A stretch of 64,000 nt of DNA from Flavobacterium rakeshii (GCF_009741375.1 NZ_WOWP01000016.1:112592-176591), one strand, 5' to 3'. Positions 48,146 to 59,177 are shown, counted from the first letter of the stretch. The notes: generated by a model not told the origin, from the letters alone. Numbers and translations: made by a program.

Positions 48146-49726
48146 ATGAAACGTAAAAACAATAAGCTAAAAAATAATATAAGGGTATTACTGCCGGTGC
48201 TTCTACTGGTTTTTACCCAAACTTTATTTTGTCAGGAAAAAGACAGGCATATTGTAAACAAGGCTATCGAACTTTCTTTTTACAGTCCTGATGAAAGTGT
48301 TAAGTTAACTCAGCATCTTTTAAAAAAGGCCGAAACTCCGTCTCAATTTGTTCAGGCATATCTTATAGAAGCCGATGCTTACAGAGCTAAAGGGGAGTAC
48401 AGTAAATGTGCTAATAATGTTTTTAATGCTAATCAGTATCGCGAAAAAGTAAACGACTCCTTAAAGGCAGAGATTCTTTTCAGGCAAATCTTTTTAGCCA
48501 GAACACTCCGTTTATACAATCAGTTTGATAATTACGCTGCCGGTCTTATCAGTTTGTCCGAAAATCAGGATCAGGCATCATTATCTTCGCTTATTACAAT
48601 TAAACTGGATATTGAAAAAGCTTTTATTCTTTTCGGTAAAAATGAATATGCTAAAGGTTTGGATGTTTTAAACACTCTGGAGGAAAATCATTTTCCGGAA
48701 ATAAAGGCATATTCCTACCTTGATAAATTTTATTTGGTAAAAGCTATTGCTTATAAAGGTCTTGACGAATATGAAAAAAGCAATGACTATTATGTTAAGG
48801 CTCTTAATGATTATTTAAAAAATCATTCTAAAACCAACAGGCTTACAGAGATTGCACTGGTAAAGGGACAGGCAGAACTTCAGTTTCATAATAAGGATTA
48901 TGCAAAGTCTATTGCTAACTTAACAATTGCACTTCAAAAAGCCGAAAAACTTGAAAATATTTATGCACTGGAGGACATCAATAATCTTTTAGCTTTAAAT
49001 TATCTTGCTCTTAATGATAAAGAGAATCATAATCTGTACAACAAAGCATTTTTAAGCTATAATAGAAAAGTATACGATTTGGAAATCGCTTCGGTGAACG
49101 AATGTTATAGTCTTATAGGAGAACAGCAGGCAATAAACTATACCTCAAGGGAAAACACTCTAAAGTTATATATGTACAGTGCACTGGGATTATTATTTTT
49201 AATACTGTTATTTGGTAGTTTGTTGTATTTTTCAAACAGGGCGCAAAAGAAAAGATTAAAAGAAATTATAGGTTATTTAGAAGTGACCAATAAACTATTG
49301 GTAGAGTCGACCGATAAGGTAAAGAAAATGGCGCCCAAAAAACTCTCTATCCCTACCGAAACCGAACAGAATATACTGGCGAGCCTTAAAAAGTTTGAAG
49401 GGACAACCAAGTTTACTAATAAGGATATGTCGCTAGCAACACTGGCAGCCCAACTGGATGTTAATACAAAATACCTGTCGGAGATTATTAATAAGCATTA
49501 TAACGATAATTATAATACTTATATCAATAAGCTCCGCATTAACTATATAATTGAGAAACTTAAAAACGAGCCGGAATACCTGAATTATAAAATCAGTTAC
49601 CTGGCAGAAGAGAGTGGCTTTTCATCACACAGTAGTTTTGCAACGGTATTTAAATCGATTACGGGCATTGCCCCAACTGTTTTTATAGACTTATTGGGTA
49701 AGGAAATACATAATAAGAAAGCTTAA
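48146..49726 (+). CDS. Membrane-bound TPR-AraC family regulator
   Basis: The 526-residue protein has an N-terminal signal/anchor (about 13-27), a long TPR sensor domain (about 30-330), one transmembrane segment LYMYSALGLLFLILLFGSLL (about 340-360) and a C-terminal AraC HTH with TLAAQLDVNTKYLSEIINKH and ISYLAEESGFSSHSSFATVF. Such Bacteroidota regulators read periplasmic or envelope signals through the TPR domain and act on DNA inside. The next gene is a tandem relative without the HTH. ATG 48146 is preferred over a TTG at 48137. Confidence 0.87.
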   Translation: MKRKNNKLKNNIRVLLPVLLLVFTQTLFCQEKDRHIVNKAIELSFYSPDESVKLTQHLLKKAETPSQFVQAYLIEADAYRAKGEYSKCANNVFNANQYREKVNDSLKAEILFRQIFLARTLRLYNQFDNYAAGLISLSENQDQASLSSLITIKLDIEKAFILFGKNEYAKGLDVLNTLEENHFPEIKAYSYLDKFYLVKAIAYKGLDEYEKSNDYYVKALNDYLKNHSKTNRLTEIALVKGQAELQFHNKDYAKSIANLTIALQKAEKLENIYALEDINNLLALNYLALNDKENHNLYNKAFLSYNRKVYDLEIASVNECYSLIGEQQAINYTSRENTLKLYMYSALGLLFLILLFGSLLYFSNRAQKKRLKEIIGYLEVTNKLLVESTDKVKKMAPKKLSIPTETEQNILASLKKFEGTTKFTNKDMSLATLAAQLDVNTKYLSEIINKHYNDNYNTYINKLRINYIIEKLKNEPEYLNYKISYLAEESGFSSHSSFATVFKSITGIAPTVFIDLLGKEIHNKKA

Positions 49727-49727
49727 T

Positions 49728-50882
49728 ATGTTAGTTGTTTTAAAAAGAGTAGTGATAATGTTAGCACTTATAGTAATGAGTGCGGTATCGGCTTTTGCCC
49801 AACAATCACGAAAAATAGACAGTATAATAAAGGCTAACAGACTTACCATTTATAAAAACCCTGATGAGACCATACGAATAGGGGACTCCATTTATGAAGC
49901 CAGTAAAAGTTCGGGTGATAAAATAAGGGGACTTATTCTTATCTCAAATGCTTATTCATCCAAAAGGGACTATCAGCAGGCATTAAAATACTGTTTGAGA
50001 GCTGATAGTATTTCTAAAAAACTGGATGAACCTAATTTAAAGGCTAATCTTTTAAATAGTATTGCGGTTATCTATCAGCAGTTAAAGGTGTATGATAAAG
50101 CTATGGAATACCTGGATGAAAATGACAGGTATTTAGATACTAATCCGGTGAAGGACTCAATATACCTTAGGGCAACAAACAATGTGGTTAGAGGGCTTGT
50201 TTATAAAGAGGACCTGAGTTGCGAACTGGCCATTCCGTTTTTCAATAAGGCTATTGAGCAGTATAAAAAACTTAACACGACTAACGAGCAGCCTAATATC
50301 AGTATAACATTATATAACAGGGCTTATTGTTTTTTGGCATTGGAACGTTATGAGGAAGCCAAGGAGAGTTTTGAACTTTCTATAGTATATGCCGAACATA
50401 CAAATGCAAAGAGCCTAAAAGCTTTTTCATTAAAAGGACTTTCGGAAGTGTATACCCACGAGAAAGAATATGAAAAAGCAATAGGGGTTTTAGAGGAGGC
50501 ACGTCAGTTAGCAGAAGACGTGGGAGACCTTATACTGAACAGGGGAATTTATTTGGCATTAGCCGATAATTACCTTGCTGTAAACAACTGGGAAAAATAT
50601 AAGGAATACCGTAAACTGTTTCTGGAAAATCAATACATCATTAAGGAATCTGAGAGAAGATCCATTAGTGATTCCATAGATGAACTTACTGCAAATTATG
50701 AGCAAAAAACAGCTAATCTTACCAATAGATATTACATCTGTACAGGTATAATAATACTACTTATTTTACTCGCTGTTTTTGTTATTTTGCGCTATCATAA
50801 AAAAGCTAAAAAATCATTAAATAACCTTAAATTAAGGTTTGAAGAGGTTAAAAAAGCCCGAAAAGGGATGGGTATTCTGTAA
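49728..50882 (+). CDS. TPR membrane protein, AraC-regulator-like but without HTH
   Basis: The 384-residue protein has a signal peptide (ends SAFAQ near residue 25), TPR repeats to about 300 and one transmembrane segment YYICTGIIILLILLAVFVIL (about 330-350), as in the regulator immediately upstream. It then ends after a 30-residue basic tail, KAKKSLNNLKLRFEEVKKAR, with no DNA-binding domain. It starts one base after the upstream stop. It may be a sensor subunit for its neighbour or a truncated duplicate. No HTH is seen in the 167 bp before the adhesin. Confidence 0.75.
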   Translation: MLVVLKRVVIMLALIVMSAVSAFAQQSRKIDSIIKANRLTIYKNPDETIRIGDSIYEASKSSGDKIRGLILISNAYSSKRDYQQALKYCLRADSISKKLDEPNLKANLLNSIAVIYQQLKVYDKAMEYLDENDRYLDTNPVKDSIYLRATNNVVRGLVYKEDLSCELAIPFFNKAIEQYKKLNTTNEQPNISITLYNRAYCFLALERYEEAKESFELSIVYAEHTNAKSLKAFSLKGLSEVYTHEKEYEKAIGVLEEARQLAEDVGDLILNRGIYLALADNYLAVNNWEKYKEYRKLFLENQYIIKESERRSISDSIDELTANYEQKTANLTNRYYICTGIIILLILLAVFVILRYHKKAKKSLNNLKLRFEEVKKARKGMGIL

Positions 50883-51049
50883 AATCTTATTTTTAAGTTA
50901 AAATGCTGTTTTTTAATGTTTTAACTCTTTATTTTTACTTTGTAAATTACTGAATTCTAAAAGGATACTATTATAATGGTGTTTTCTTTTTGTTAATATT
51001 TGTTTACGTGATTAACACAAGCTATTAACTATTCTAAACACTATTAACT

Positions 51050-54000
51050 ATGAATCAAAAACTACTAATAACGTCACGGTTATTATTGGTTAAGTTCCCG
51101 AAATTAATCTCGGGGATTTTCCATCCGGTAGTTCCAAAAAACACTTTTGGGAAAGTATCCCTTTTGATGTTTTTTGTCCTATTTGCCATTAATGCAAATG
51201 CGCAATTAGCTACCGAAGATTTTGAAAGTGGTATACCTACAGCTTGGGGACAGGCAAACAACACAGTAGGTACATCTACTTTTGGTATTTCTACAGACGG
51301 ATACAATTCAAGCACAGGAGCTGCTTTTATTGATCCGACAGCCGAGAACATTGGTGCGGGTAACACGGCACAATATTATTTGGTAACGCCATTGGTTACC
51401 GTTCCTGCAAATGGTGAGATTCGCTTTTTCACTAAGCAGGGTGATGCGGCAGAACATGGAAATGTTTACCAGGTAAAACTATCCACTGCGGGTCAAACCG
51501 ATATTTCGGGTTTTACAACTACTTTAGCCACGTGGACAGAGAGTCAAATTTCTACAACTTATGAAGAGAAGGTTGTAACCATCCCGGGGTCTATTGCTCC
51601 CGGTTTAAGTATTTATATAGCTTTTGTTTTGGTTAACGACCAGCCGGGTGCTACACCGGATGCCGATACCTGGTACCTTGATAATATAGGTATACAGTCG
51701 GCTGAGGTATGTGATCCTGTTTTAGCTGCCGATTTTACAGTTACTTCTGTAACTACAGAAACGGCAGAGCTTACATGGACACACCCAACGGCTACTAACT
51801 TTGAAATCCAGATTGTTGCCGATGGTGCTACACCAGGTACTGTAGGTACACCAACCGATAATACATATTCGGCAGGTACACTTACAGCAGAAACTGATTA
51901 TGACGTATATATTAAAACTATATGTACCACTACAGAAAGTACATGGGCAGGTCCGTTTGACCTGACTACTGCTATTTTAGGTACATCTTGTGAGGCGCCT
52001 ATTGTTATACCGGACGACGGTAATACATTTACGCTGTCTTCAAACCTTAATGCATATGTAAATCCTGATTTAGTGTATACTACACCAGGTACAGACTGTG
52101 TGCCTGCAGGAGTAACTCAAAACTACCTTAATGGTGATAAGGCATTTTTAACTTTCACACCGTCTCAGGATGGTTTACTTACCCTGTCGCAAACTACATT
52201 ACCTTTTGCTTCGGGTACCGGATGTTTTGGTAATTCAGCTTCGGGAGTATTTGTTTATGAAAGTTGTGCCAATGTTGGAGTACAATGTATAGGTGGTACC
52301 ATAACAACTGCTACAGCAACTCCGGCTTACATTTCTAACTTATTTGTACAGGCGGGGCAAACCTATGTAATTGTAATTTCTTCAACTTACGCTTCTGGTG
52401 GAAGTGTGTGTTTTGATTTCACAGCAAATTTTTCTACCTGTGCACCACCTGCATCATTTACGTATTCTCATTTGTTACAAAACTCTGTTTCTTTCTCATG
52501 GGATAACGAAGCTAACTTAGTTTCAAACTGGGAATATGCTGCGGTTCCTACGGGGTCGCCTGCACCAACATCAGGACTTAACAGTACAACTACAAATATT
52601 GATAATGCATTAACCGGCTTAACAGCAGGTACTGCATACGATTTATATGTGCGTTCTGTATGCGGAGGTACTCCGGGTGAGTGGAGCAATCCATATAAGT
52701 TCACTACACAATGTGATGTGTTTGATACTCCTTATACTACAAACTTTGCAGGTACTTCATCTAGTGTACCACAGGTGTGCTGGACATCTGTAGATGTTAA
52801 TGCAGATGGTTTAAAATGGACATACCTTGGCGGTTATGCTACTTTACAAACCAGTACTTATGCTGATTTTAATAACGATATGCTTGTTACTCCTCAAATC
52901 AACTTTACGGGAGCTCAAAAAAGACTTCGTTTTAAAGACAGAACTACAAATGGTATTTCAAGTTATTCTATAAAAGTTTCTACTACAGGTATTGGTGGTG
53001 ATGAGTTCACTACTGTTATTATGCCGGAAACTCAAATTACGAATACAGGTTTTGAAGAAAAAATTATATATATTCCAACTACAGTAACGGGTGCAGTAAA
53101 CATTGCGTTTGTTGTGACTCCGGGTACAGGTAGTGTTGCTACAAGAATCTCTATAGACGATGTGTTTATTGAAGACGTTCCTGCATGTCCGGATCCGCTT
53201 AATATAGCTGCTGCTGATATCACTACAGAATCGGCTACATTATCATGGACACAAGGTTTCCAGGAAACACAGTGGGAAGTAATTGTACAGCCTACCGGTA
53301 CTGCTGCACCGGCAGATACTGATTCGGGCGATCTTACAACAAATAATGTTAACTATCCTGTTTCAGATCTTGAACATTCTACACAATATGATGTGTATGT
53401 AAGGGCTTACTGTAATGATACCGACCAGAGTAACTGGGTAGGTCCGTACGTTTTTATTACAGAGTGCGGTATATTTGATACTCCTTATTTTGAGAACTTT
53501 GATACCGCAGATACTGAGAACTCTCACAAATTCTGCTGGACTATACTTGATGCTAATGAAGATGGAGCACAGTGGAATTTTACTACTACAGAGGCTGCAA
53601 TACAGGGTAACCCGTTTTTTGGGACACCGGTATTTGACGATTGGTTAATTTCTCCTGCTATTAATGTAGTTGGAACTAAAGAGCTTAAATTCAAATACAG
53701 GGCTGCATTCTCATTCTTCTTCCCTAATCCACGATTTGGGGTACAGGTATTAATGTCTACTACAGACACTGATCCTGCGAGTTTTACAGAGATTATGCCT
53801 TTAATGGAGTTCACTAATACTGATTATATTGAGAAATCACTTTACATTAATGCAAACGGTCCTGTTTACATTGCGTTTAGGGTTCCGCCTACATTCTCAA
53901 CAGTAGGAGGTACTTCGGTATTCCAACTGGAAGATGTAAGGATAGACGAAGCTCCGGCTTGTCCTATGCCTAACTATGGTGAGCTAACTGCTTCAAACAT

Positions 54001-57000
54001 AACTCAAACAGATGCTGTACTTGCATGGACTCCGGGATTCCAGGAGACCGAATGGCAGGTAATCGTTCAGCAGCAGGGAACAGGTGTTCCGGCAGATACT
54101 GATACCGGTGATCAAACCAGTAACAATACTGCTTATCCGGCAGATAACTTATTGCCAAACACAACTTACGAATATTATGTAAGGGCATATTGTAATGATA
54201 CAGATCAAAGTGAATGGGTAGGGCCATATACTTTCACAACATTATGTGAGGCCTTTACTACTCCGTTCCTTGAAACTTTTGAAGCATCATCAGAATCTGA
54301 AGAATGTTGGAGATCTGTAAACGAAAACTCTGATTCATTTGCCTGGACACTAGATGCTACATTAGATGCTTTTGAAGGAATTCATTCGGCAGGTATTTTC
54401 TCAGGTTCAAACGGTAATAATGATGATTATTTAATTTCACCAACTATTACTGTTACGGCAGGTCAGCGTTTAAGATTTCAGTACAGAACATACAGCGAGT
54501 ATTTTGAGGAAGATTTAGAAATAAGACTTTCTGTAAACGGTAACGAACTGTCTGAATTTACTACAGTACTATATAATAGTGATGACGATACAACTCCTAT
54601 AAATAATCCATATTGGAAGGAAATGATATTTAACCTTCCGGCAGGTATAACGGGAGATATTAATATTGCATGGGTAATACCTCAAAGAGAACCTAGCCCA
54701 CTGGGGTACAGAGGTCAAACATTACTTATTGACAATGTGGTTATAGAAGATATTCCTACATGTGCAGCTCCAAATAACCTTGCGGTTAATTTTATTACCG
54801 ATGTGTCTGCACAATTATCCTGGAATACGAATGGAGATGAAACAGCTTGGGATATTTATGTGCAACCGGCAGGTATGGGGACTCCTGTAGGAGATGGTGA
54901 TCCGGAATATTTATCTACAGTTACTGCTAACCCAACAACGGTTAACGGACTTACAGCTGCTTCTCAATACGAGTACTATGTACGAGCAGTATGTAGTGAT
55001 ACAGAAGAAAGCGAGTGGGTAGGACCTTATGTATTTACCACACGATGTCCTTTTGCCACAGCTTGTGAATATACATTTACACTTACTAACGATGCCGGAG
55101 GATTCTCTGGAGAGCTTCATATTATCCAGAATGAACTTGTAGTAGCTACTATTGATTTACCTGGTACGGGTGCAGGTACTATTACGGTTCCTGTATTCTT
55201 ATGTGACGGAGTTGAATTTTCTGTGTACTGGGATGGTTTAGGATCGTATGTTCCGGGTAGTAGCTCAAGTGCAGTAATTACAATAGCGCAGAGTGGTTCA
55301 ACAATCTGGACAAGCCCGTCTCCACTAGATCAAATGAACACTGTTCTTTACAATGGTTTTGCTTCATGTAGTACAGTTACATGTCCGCAGCCTACAGCAC
55401 TTACTGTAGATGCAAACGGTGTGCTTTCATGGACAGCAGGAGGTAGCGAAACACAATGGGAAGTTTACCTTCAGCCATTAGATAACGGTACATTACCACA
55501 ATCAGGTATTTTAGTAAATACAACATCATATACTCCATCGGCAGCCGATTTCAACATGCCTGAAGAAGGGACTTATGAGTTCTTTGTAAGAGCCGTGTGT
55601 GGAGAAGGAGATGAGAGCTTCTGGTCTGGTCCGCAGGAATTTGTTAGAAACGATTCTGCCGATACAGCACTTGTAGTTCCTGTAAACGGTACTGAGACTT
55701 GTGAAGAATCAGTAAGTAAAATAAGCTTTATCAATGCTACTGTATCACCTGAGCCAATGACCTGTGCAGGTGCTAACGATGGTGATGTTTGGTTACAGTT
55801 TGATGCTGTTGCTAAAGTTCATACAATTAGTTTAACAAACTTCTCAGGTTCATACTACTATAGTGGTGGTAACCCGCCTCATGCAAATGTAACAATGACA
55901 CTTTACCATGTAAACGGTACTGTGCTTGAAGAACTGGCTTGTTCTGAAAACAATGTTATTGTTGCAGCATACAGTTCTGAACTTATAGTAGGTGATACTT
56001 ATAAAGTTAGATTAACACTTAACGGTACGGCTCCAAACGAGCATACTTTTGATGTGTGTATAACTACTCCGCAGGATTTATGTGCTTTAGATGCTGTTAA
56101 TGGCGGATTTGAAACTCCTTCAGCAAACTTTGGTATCAATAACTTCTACGATCAGCATGTAGTACCGGGATGGAGAAACAACCTTACAGAGGAAGATACA
56201 TCTCTTTACAATGTAATCTTCTTTAGTGATACATTTGGCGTAATTGGTTATACCCCTTATGAAGGAGGTCAGTCAATCCAGTTAATGTCTGCTGACAGTT
56301 CTGAACCAACAAACCCTGATGATTTAGTAAATATTAAAGGTACATACCAGGACTTCGATAGTTCTGAAGTAGTGACATATAACTATAGCTTTGCTCACCT
56401 TTCAAGATCAGACGGTACAGTAGTACAACTGTATGCAGGTCCTCCTGCAGGTCCGTTTGAGCTTCTTGTAGAGCAGGCAGGTACAGTAACATGGGCGGTA
56501 TATGAAGGTGAATACAATGTTCCTGCAGGACAGGATGTAACAAGATTTATATTCAGATCTAAAGACAACGCAATTGGTAACATTATCGATGCAGTAAGCA
56601 TTACGGCAAACAACGAGATTGTTACAGAGCCTCAAACTTTAGATTGTACCGAAGATACTCTTACACTTGAAGCAAAAGGTGTAGGTGAGTGGAGTGCCGA
56701 TGAAAATAACCCTACAGAGGTTGTGTTTGAAGATGCTGCGAACAGCACTACAACCGTTAACGGACTTATAGCTTCGGGTGATTATACATTCTACTGGAAC
56801 ACACGTTACTGTGAAAACAGTTTAGTGATTACAAACATCGCTGTTGATGATGTTCCTGAGGTAACCTCTCCTGTAGAGTATTGCCAGGGAGCAACTGCTG
56901 AGGCATTAACTGCTGCAGAGATTGAAGGTTATACTTTAGTCTGGTATACTGTACCAACTGAGGGTACTGCCGAAACTGAGGCACCTGTACCTTCTACAGA

Positions 57001-58138
57001 GAATGTAGGCACAACATCATACTATGTGGCTTATGTAAATGCTGAAGGTTGTGAAGGACAGAGAGCACAAATTGATGTTGTTATCAATGAACCGGTTGCT
57101 GCTGTGGTTGAGTTTAGTTATGACTCTCCTTCATGTATTAACTCTGGTGATGAGCTAATCCCGAATATTGGTGCAGACTTCACTTTTGGAGGAACATTTA
57201 CATCTGCAACACTTACTGTAGATCCTGAAACAGGTATTGTAGATCTTACAACTGCTACCGAAGGTACTCACGAAATTGTGTACACTTTTGAGAACGATGT
57301 TGTAACCTGTATAGCTGCCGGTACATATACAGCTACCGTAGAGCTTGTAGGTGCAATTACTCCGGTAGTTGAATTTAGCTACAACAGTGTTTACTGTTAT
57401 GACAATGGAAATGTATTGCCGGAAACCGAAACAGGCTTCACAACCGGTGGTGTGTTTACAGCAGAAGCAGGACTTGTGATTGACCCTGTAACGGGTGAGA
57501 TTGATACTATGGCTAGTACAGCCGGTACATATACAGTTACTTATACTATTGAGGCCGATGAAGCTACATGTAATGTAGGCGGAACTCATACTGCAACTTT
57601 AACTGTTGTAGGAGATCTTTCGGTAGGTATAGATCAGGAGTGTAGAGGCAGCAGCACCTGGCTGGTTGCTACTGCAGCAAACGGTACTTTTGGTAACGAT
57701 GTAACTTATGTATGGAGAAATGAAGACGGTATAGCTGTAGGTTCAGACAGCGCAGAATTTAACGTGTCTGAATACTTTACTTCAAACAGCACACTTGAAC
57801 TTCCGTTAGGCTTTATCCTAACAGTAACTGCAGGTTCATGTACAGGTGAGGCAGCTTACACAGTAGAAACAATGATGTGCCAGATACCACGTGGTATATC
57901 TCCAAACGGTGACGGAGATAACGATACATTTGACTTAACTGACCTTGGGGTTAGTGAGATCGTTATCTTCAACCGTTATGGTAAGCAGGTATTCGAGCAA
58001 GGTAACGGATACACTAACCAATGGCATGGTCAGGATAAAAAAGGTAACGACCTTCCTGACGGTACATATTTCTATAGCCTAACAAAATCTAACGGTGAGC
58101 AATTAACCGGTTGGGTTTACATAAGCAGGGAATATTAA
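51050..58138 (+). CDS. Giant FN3-repeat surface adhesin with T9SS type B (CHU_C) sorting domain
   Basis: The 2362-residue protein has an unusually long N-terminus: about 38 residues precede the hydrophobic core FGKVSLLMFFVLFAINANAQ, cleaved near 52. Modules alternate between choice-of-anchor-J/MAM-like sandwiches (about 55-215, 556-710, 805-970, 1065-1235) and fibronectin III-like domains with SATLSWTQGFQETQWEVIVQ or AVLAWTPGFQETEWQVIVQ cores. Ig/PKD-like modules follow (about 1865-2240), then the CHU_C domain IPRGISPNGDGDNDTF ... TGWVYISREY at the end. It should be secreted by the type IX system and serve adhesion or gliding. PorP/SprF and an OmpA protein follow. Confidence 0.92.
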   Translation: MNQKLLITSRLLLVKFPKLISGIFHPVVPKNTFGKVSLLMFFVLFAINANAQLATEDFESGIPTAWGQANNTVGTSTFGISTDGYNSSTGAAFIDPTAENIGAGNTAQYYLVTPLVTVPANGEIRFFTKQGDAAEHGNVYQVKLSTAGQTDISGFTTTLATWTESQISTTYEEKVVTIPGSIAPGLSIYIAFVLVNDQPGATPDADTWYLDNIGIQSAEVCDPVLAADFTVTSVTTETAELTWTHPTATNFEIQIVADGATPGTVGTPTDNTYSAGTLTAETDYDVYIKTICTTTESTWAGPFDLTTAILGTSCEAPIVIPDDGNTFTLSSNLNAYVNPDLVYTTPGTDCVPAGVTQNYLNGDKAFLTFTPSQDGLLTLSQTTLPFASGTGCFGNSASGVFVYESCANVGVQCIGGTITTATATPAYISNLFVQAGQTYVIVISSTYASGGSVCFDFTANFSTCAPPASFTYSHLLQNSVSFSWDNEANLVSNWEYAAVPTGSPAPTSGLNSTTTNIDNALTGLTAGTAYDLYVRSVCGGTPGEWSNPYKFTTQCDVFDTPYTTNFAGTSSSVPQVCWTSVDVNADGLKWTYLGGYATLQTSTYADFNNDMLVTPQINFTGAQKRLRFKDRTTNGISSYSIKVSTTGIGGDEFTTVIMPETQITNTGFEEKIIYIPTTVTGAVNIAFVVTPGTGSVATRISIDDVFIEDVPACPDPLNIAAADITTESATLSWTQGFQETQWEVIVQPTGTAAPADTDSGDLTTNNVNYPVSDLEHSTQYDVYVRAYCNDTDQSNWVGPYVFITECGIFDTPYFENFDTADTENSHKFCWTILDANEDGAQWNFTTTEAAIQGNPFFGTPVFDDWLISPAINVVGTKELKFKYRAAFSFFFPNPRFGVQVLMSTTDTDPASFTEIMPLMEFTNTDYIEKSLYINANGPVYIAFRVPPTFSTVGGTSVFQLEDVRIDEAPACPMPNYGELTASNITQTDAVLAWTPGFQETEWQVIVQQQGTGVPADTDTGDQTSNNTAYPADNLLPNTTYEYYVRAYCNDTDQSEWVGPYTFTTLCEAFTTPFLETFEASSESEECWRSVNENSDSFAWTLDATLDAFEGIHSAGIFSGSNGNNDDYLISPTITVTAGQRLRFQYRTYSEYFEEDLEIRLSVNGNELSEFTTVLYNSDDDTTPINNPYWKEMIFNLPAGITGDINIAWVIPQREPSPLGYRGQTLLIDNVVIEDIPTCAAPNNLAVNFITDVSAQLSWNTNGDETAWDIYVQPAGMGTPVGDGDPEYLSTVTANPTTVNGLTAASQYEYYVRAVCSDTEESEWVGPYVFTTRCPFATACEYTFTLTNDAGGFSGELHIIQNELVVATIDLPGTGAGTITVPVFLCDGVEFSVYWDGLGSYVPGSSSSAVITIAQSGSTIWTSPSPLDQMNTVLYNGFASCSTVTCPQPTALTVDANGVLSWTAGGSETQWEVYLQPLDNGTLPQSGILVNTTSYTPSAADFNMPEEGTYEFFVRAVCGEGDESFWSGPQEFVRNDSADTALVVPVNGTETCEESVSKISFINATVSPEPMTCAGANDGDVWLQFDAVAKVHTISLTNFSGSYYYSGGNPPHANVTMTLYHVNGTVLEELACSENNVIVAAYSSELIVGDTYKVRLTLNGTAPNEHTFDVCITTPQDLCALDAVNGGFETPSANFGINNFYDQHVVPGWRNNLTEEDTSLYNVIFFSDTFGVIGYTPYEGGQSIQLMSADSSEPTNPDDLVNIKGTYQDFDSSEVVTYNYSFAHLSRSDGTVVQLYAGPPAGPFELLVEQAGTVTWAVYEGEYNVPAGQDVTRFIFRSKDNAIGNIIDAVSITANNEIVTEPQTLDCTEDTLTLEAKGVGEWSADENNPTEVVFEDAANSTTTVNGLIASGDYTFYWNTRYCENSLVITNIAVDDVPEVTSPVEYCQGATAEALTAAEIEGYTLVWYTVPTEGTAETEAPVPSTENVGTTSYYVAYVNAEGCEGQRAQIDVVINEPVAAVVEFSYDSPSCINSGDELIPNIGADFTFGGTFTSATLTVDPETGIVDLTTATEGTHEIVYTFENDVVTCIAAGTYTATVELVGAITPVVEFSYNSVYCYDNGNVLPETETGFTTGGVFTAEAGLVIDPVTGEIDTMASTAGTYTVTYTIEADEATCNVGGTHTATLTVVGDLSVGIDQECRGSSTWLVATAANGTFGNDVTYVWRNEDGIAVGSDSAEFNVSEYFTSNSTLELPLGFILTVTAGSCTGEAAYTVETMMCQIPRGISPNGDGDNDTFDLTDLGVSEIVIFNRYGKQVFEQGNGYTNQWHGQDKKGNDLPDGTYFYSLTKSNGEQLTGWVYISREY

Positions 58139-58148
58139 TATTTAGTAA

Positions 58149-58187
58149 AGGCAGCCTGTCTGTCTGTTTAAGGCAGGCAGGCTTTTA
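58149..58187 (+). terminator. Terminator between the adhesin and PorP/SprF genes
   Basis: AGCCTGTCTGTC pairs with GGCAGGCAGGCT (two G-U pairs) with a short T-tail. Partial readthrough into the next gene is possible because no clear promoter separates them. Confidence 0.75.
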
Positions 58188-58217
58188 TTAATCTTCATTT
58201 CACATCGACACACTTCA

Positions 58218-59153
58218 ATGAAAAGAATATATATAACAATGGCTATTGCTTTTGCCGCTGTATTTAGTGCAAAAGCGCAGCAGGATCCTCATTATACACA
58301 GTACATGTATAATATGAATGTGGTAAACCCGGCTTACGCGGGTTCTAAGGAAGGTCTTTCCGGAGGATTACTGTACAGGGCACAGTGGGTAGATATCGAA
58401 GGGGCTCCAAAAACAGGAACACTTTCATTACATAGCCCTGTGGGTAAAAATGTAGGTTTAGGGCTATCTGCCATAACCGATAAAATTGGTCCGGTAGAGG
58501 AAAACAATGTCTACGGAGATTTCTCTTATACACTTGATTTAGGAGGAGAGCACAAGCTTGCCTTAGGTTTAAAAGCAGGGCTTACTTTCCAGAATGTAGG
58601 ACTGTTTAGCGATATTGGTGATGGGTATGTACCATCAACATCAGATGTTGCTTTTAAAGAAAATACAAGTAACACTTACTTTAACATAGGTACAGGTTTG
58701 TTTTATTATACAAACAAATATTACCTGGCTTTCTCGGTGCCAAACATGTTAAAAACAAAGCACCTTGATGTTAGAGAAGACGGTAGCGAAAGACAATTCG
58801 GGTCTGAAGTACAGCATTATTTCCTAACAGGAGGTTATGTGTTCAATTTATCGGCTAACACAAAAATGAAACCTTCTGCAATGCTTAAGTCGGCTTTCAA
58901 AGCGCCTACTTCACTTGATTTATCGTTAAACTTCCTGTTCTTCGATAAGTTTGAAGTAGGAGGTACTTACAGGCTTGACGACTCGGTTGGTGTTATGGTT
59001 AATTATGCTGTTACACCAAGTATCAGGATAGGTTATGCTTACGATCATGTAACGTCTGATCTTAATGTTACTACACCGGCATCACACGAGGTAATGCTTT
59101 TATTTGATTTGAACAAAAGGAAAAAAGTATCTGTTTCACCAAGATTCTTCTAA
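58218..59153 (+). CDS. PorP/SprF family type IX secretion-associated outer membrane protein
   Basis: The 311-residue protein has a signal peptide ending SAKAQ near residue 20 and the family start DPHYTQYMYNMNVVNPAYAG, then a beta-barrel pattern of alternating hydrophobic strands to the end (DLNKRKKVSVSPRFF). In T9SS organisms SprF proteins help secrete or anchor a particular adhesin encoded next to them, and here that would be the CHU_C adhesin immediately upstream. The PorE-like gene begins 24 bp downstream, so the two are one operon. Confidence 0.93.
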   Translation: MKRIYITMAIAFAAVFSAKAQQDPHYTQYMYNMNVVNPAYAGSKEGLSGGLLYRAQWVDIEGAPKTGTLSLHSPVGKNVGLGLSAITDKIGPVEENNVYGDFSYTLDLGGEHKLALGLKAGLTFQNVGLFSDIGDGYVPSTSDVAFKENTSNTYFNIGTGLFYYTNKYYLAFSVPNMLKTKHLDVREDGSERQFGSEVQHYFLTGGYVFNLSANTKMKPSAMLKSAFKAPTSLDLSLNFLFFDKFEVGGTYRLDDSVGVMVNYAVTPSIRIGYAYDHVTSDLNVTTPASHEVMLLFDLNKRKKVSVSPRFF

Positions 59154-59177
59154 CCAGATAAATGAGACTCTTTTAAT

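Noticed and set aside
56334..57589. Several antisense ORFs opposite the giant adhesin
   Set aside because: They are low-complexity Cys/Ser/Tyr-rich translations of the repeated Thr/Gly-rich coding strand.
51050..58138. Possible tandem DNA repeats in the adhesin gene
   Set aside because: The repeats are diverged protein modules of about 90-170 residues, not near-identical DNA units that would suggest recent slippage or phase variation.
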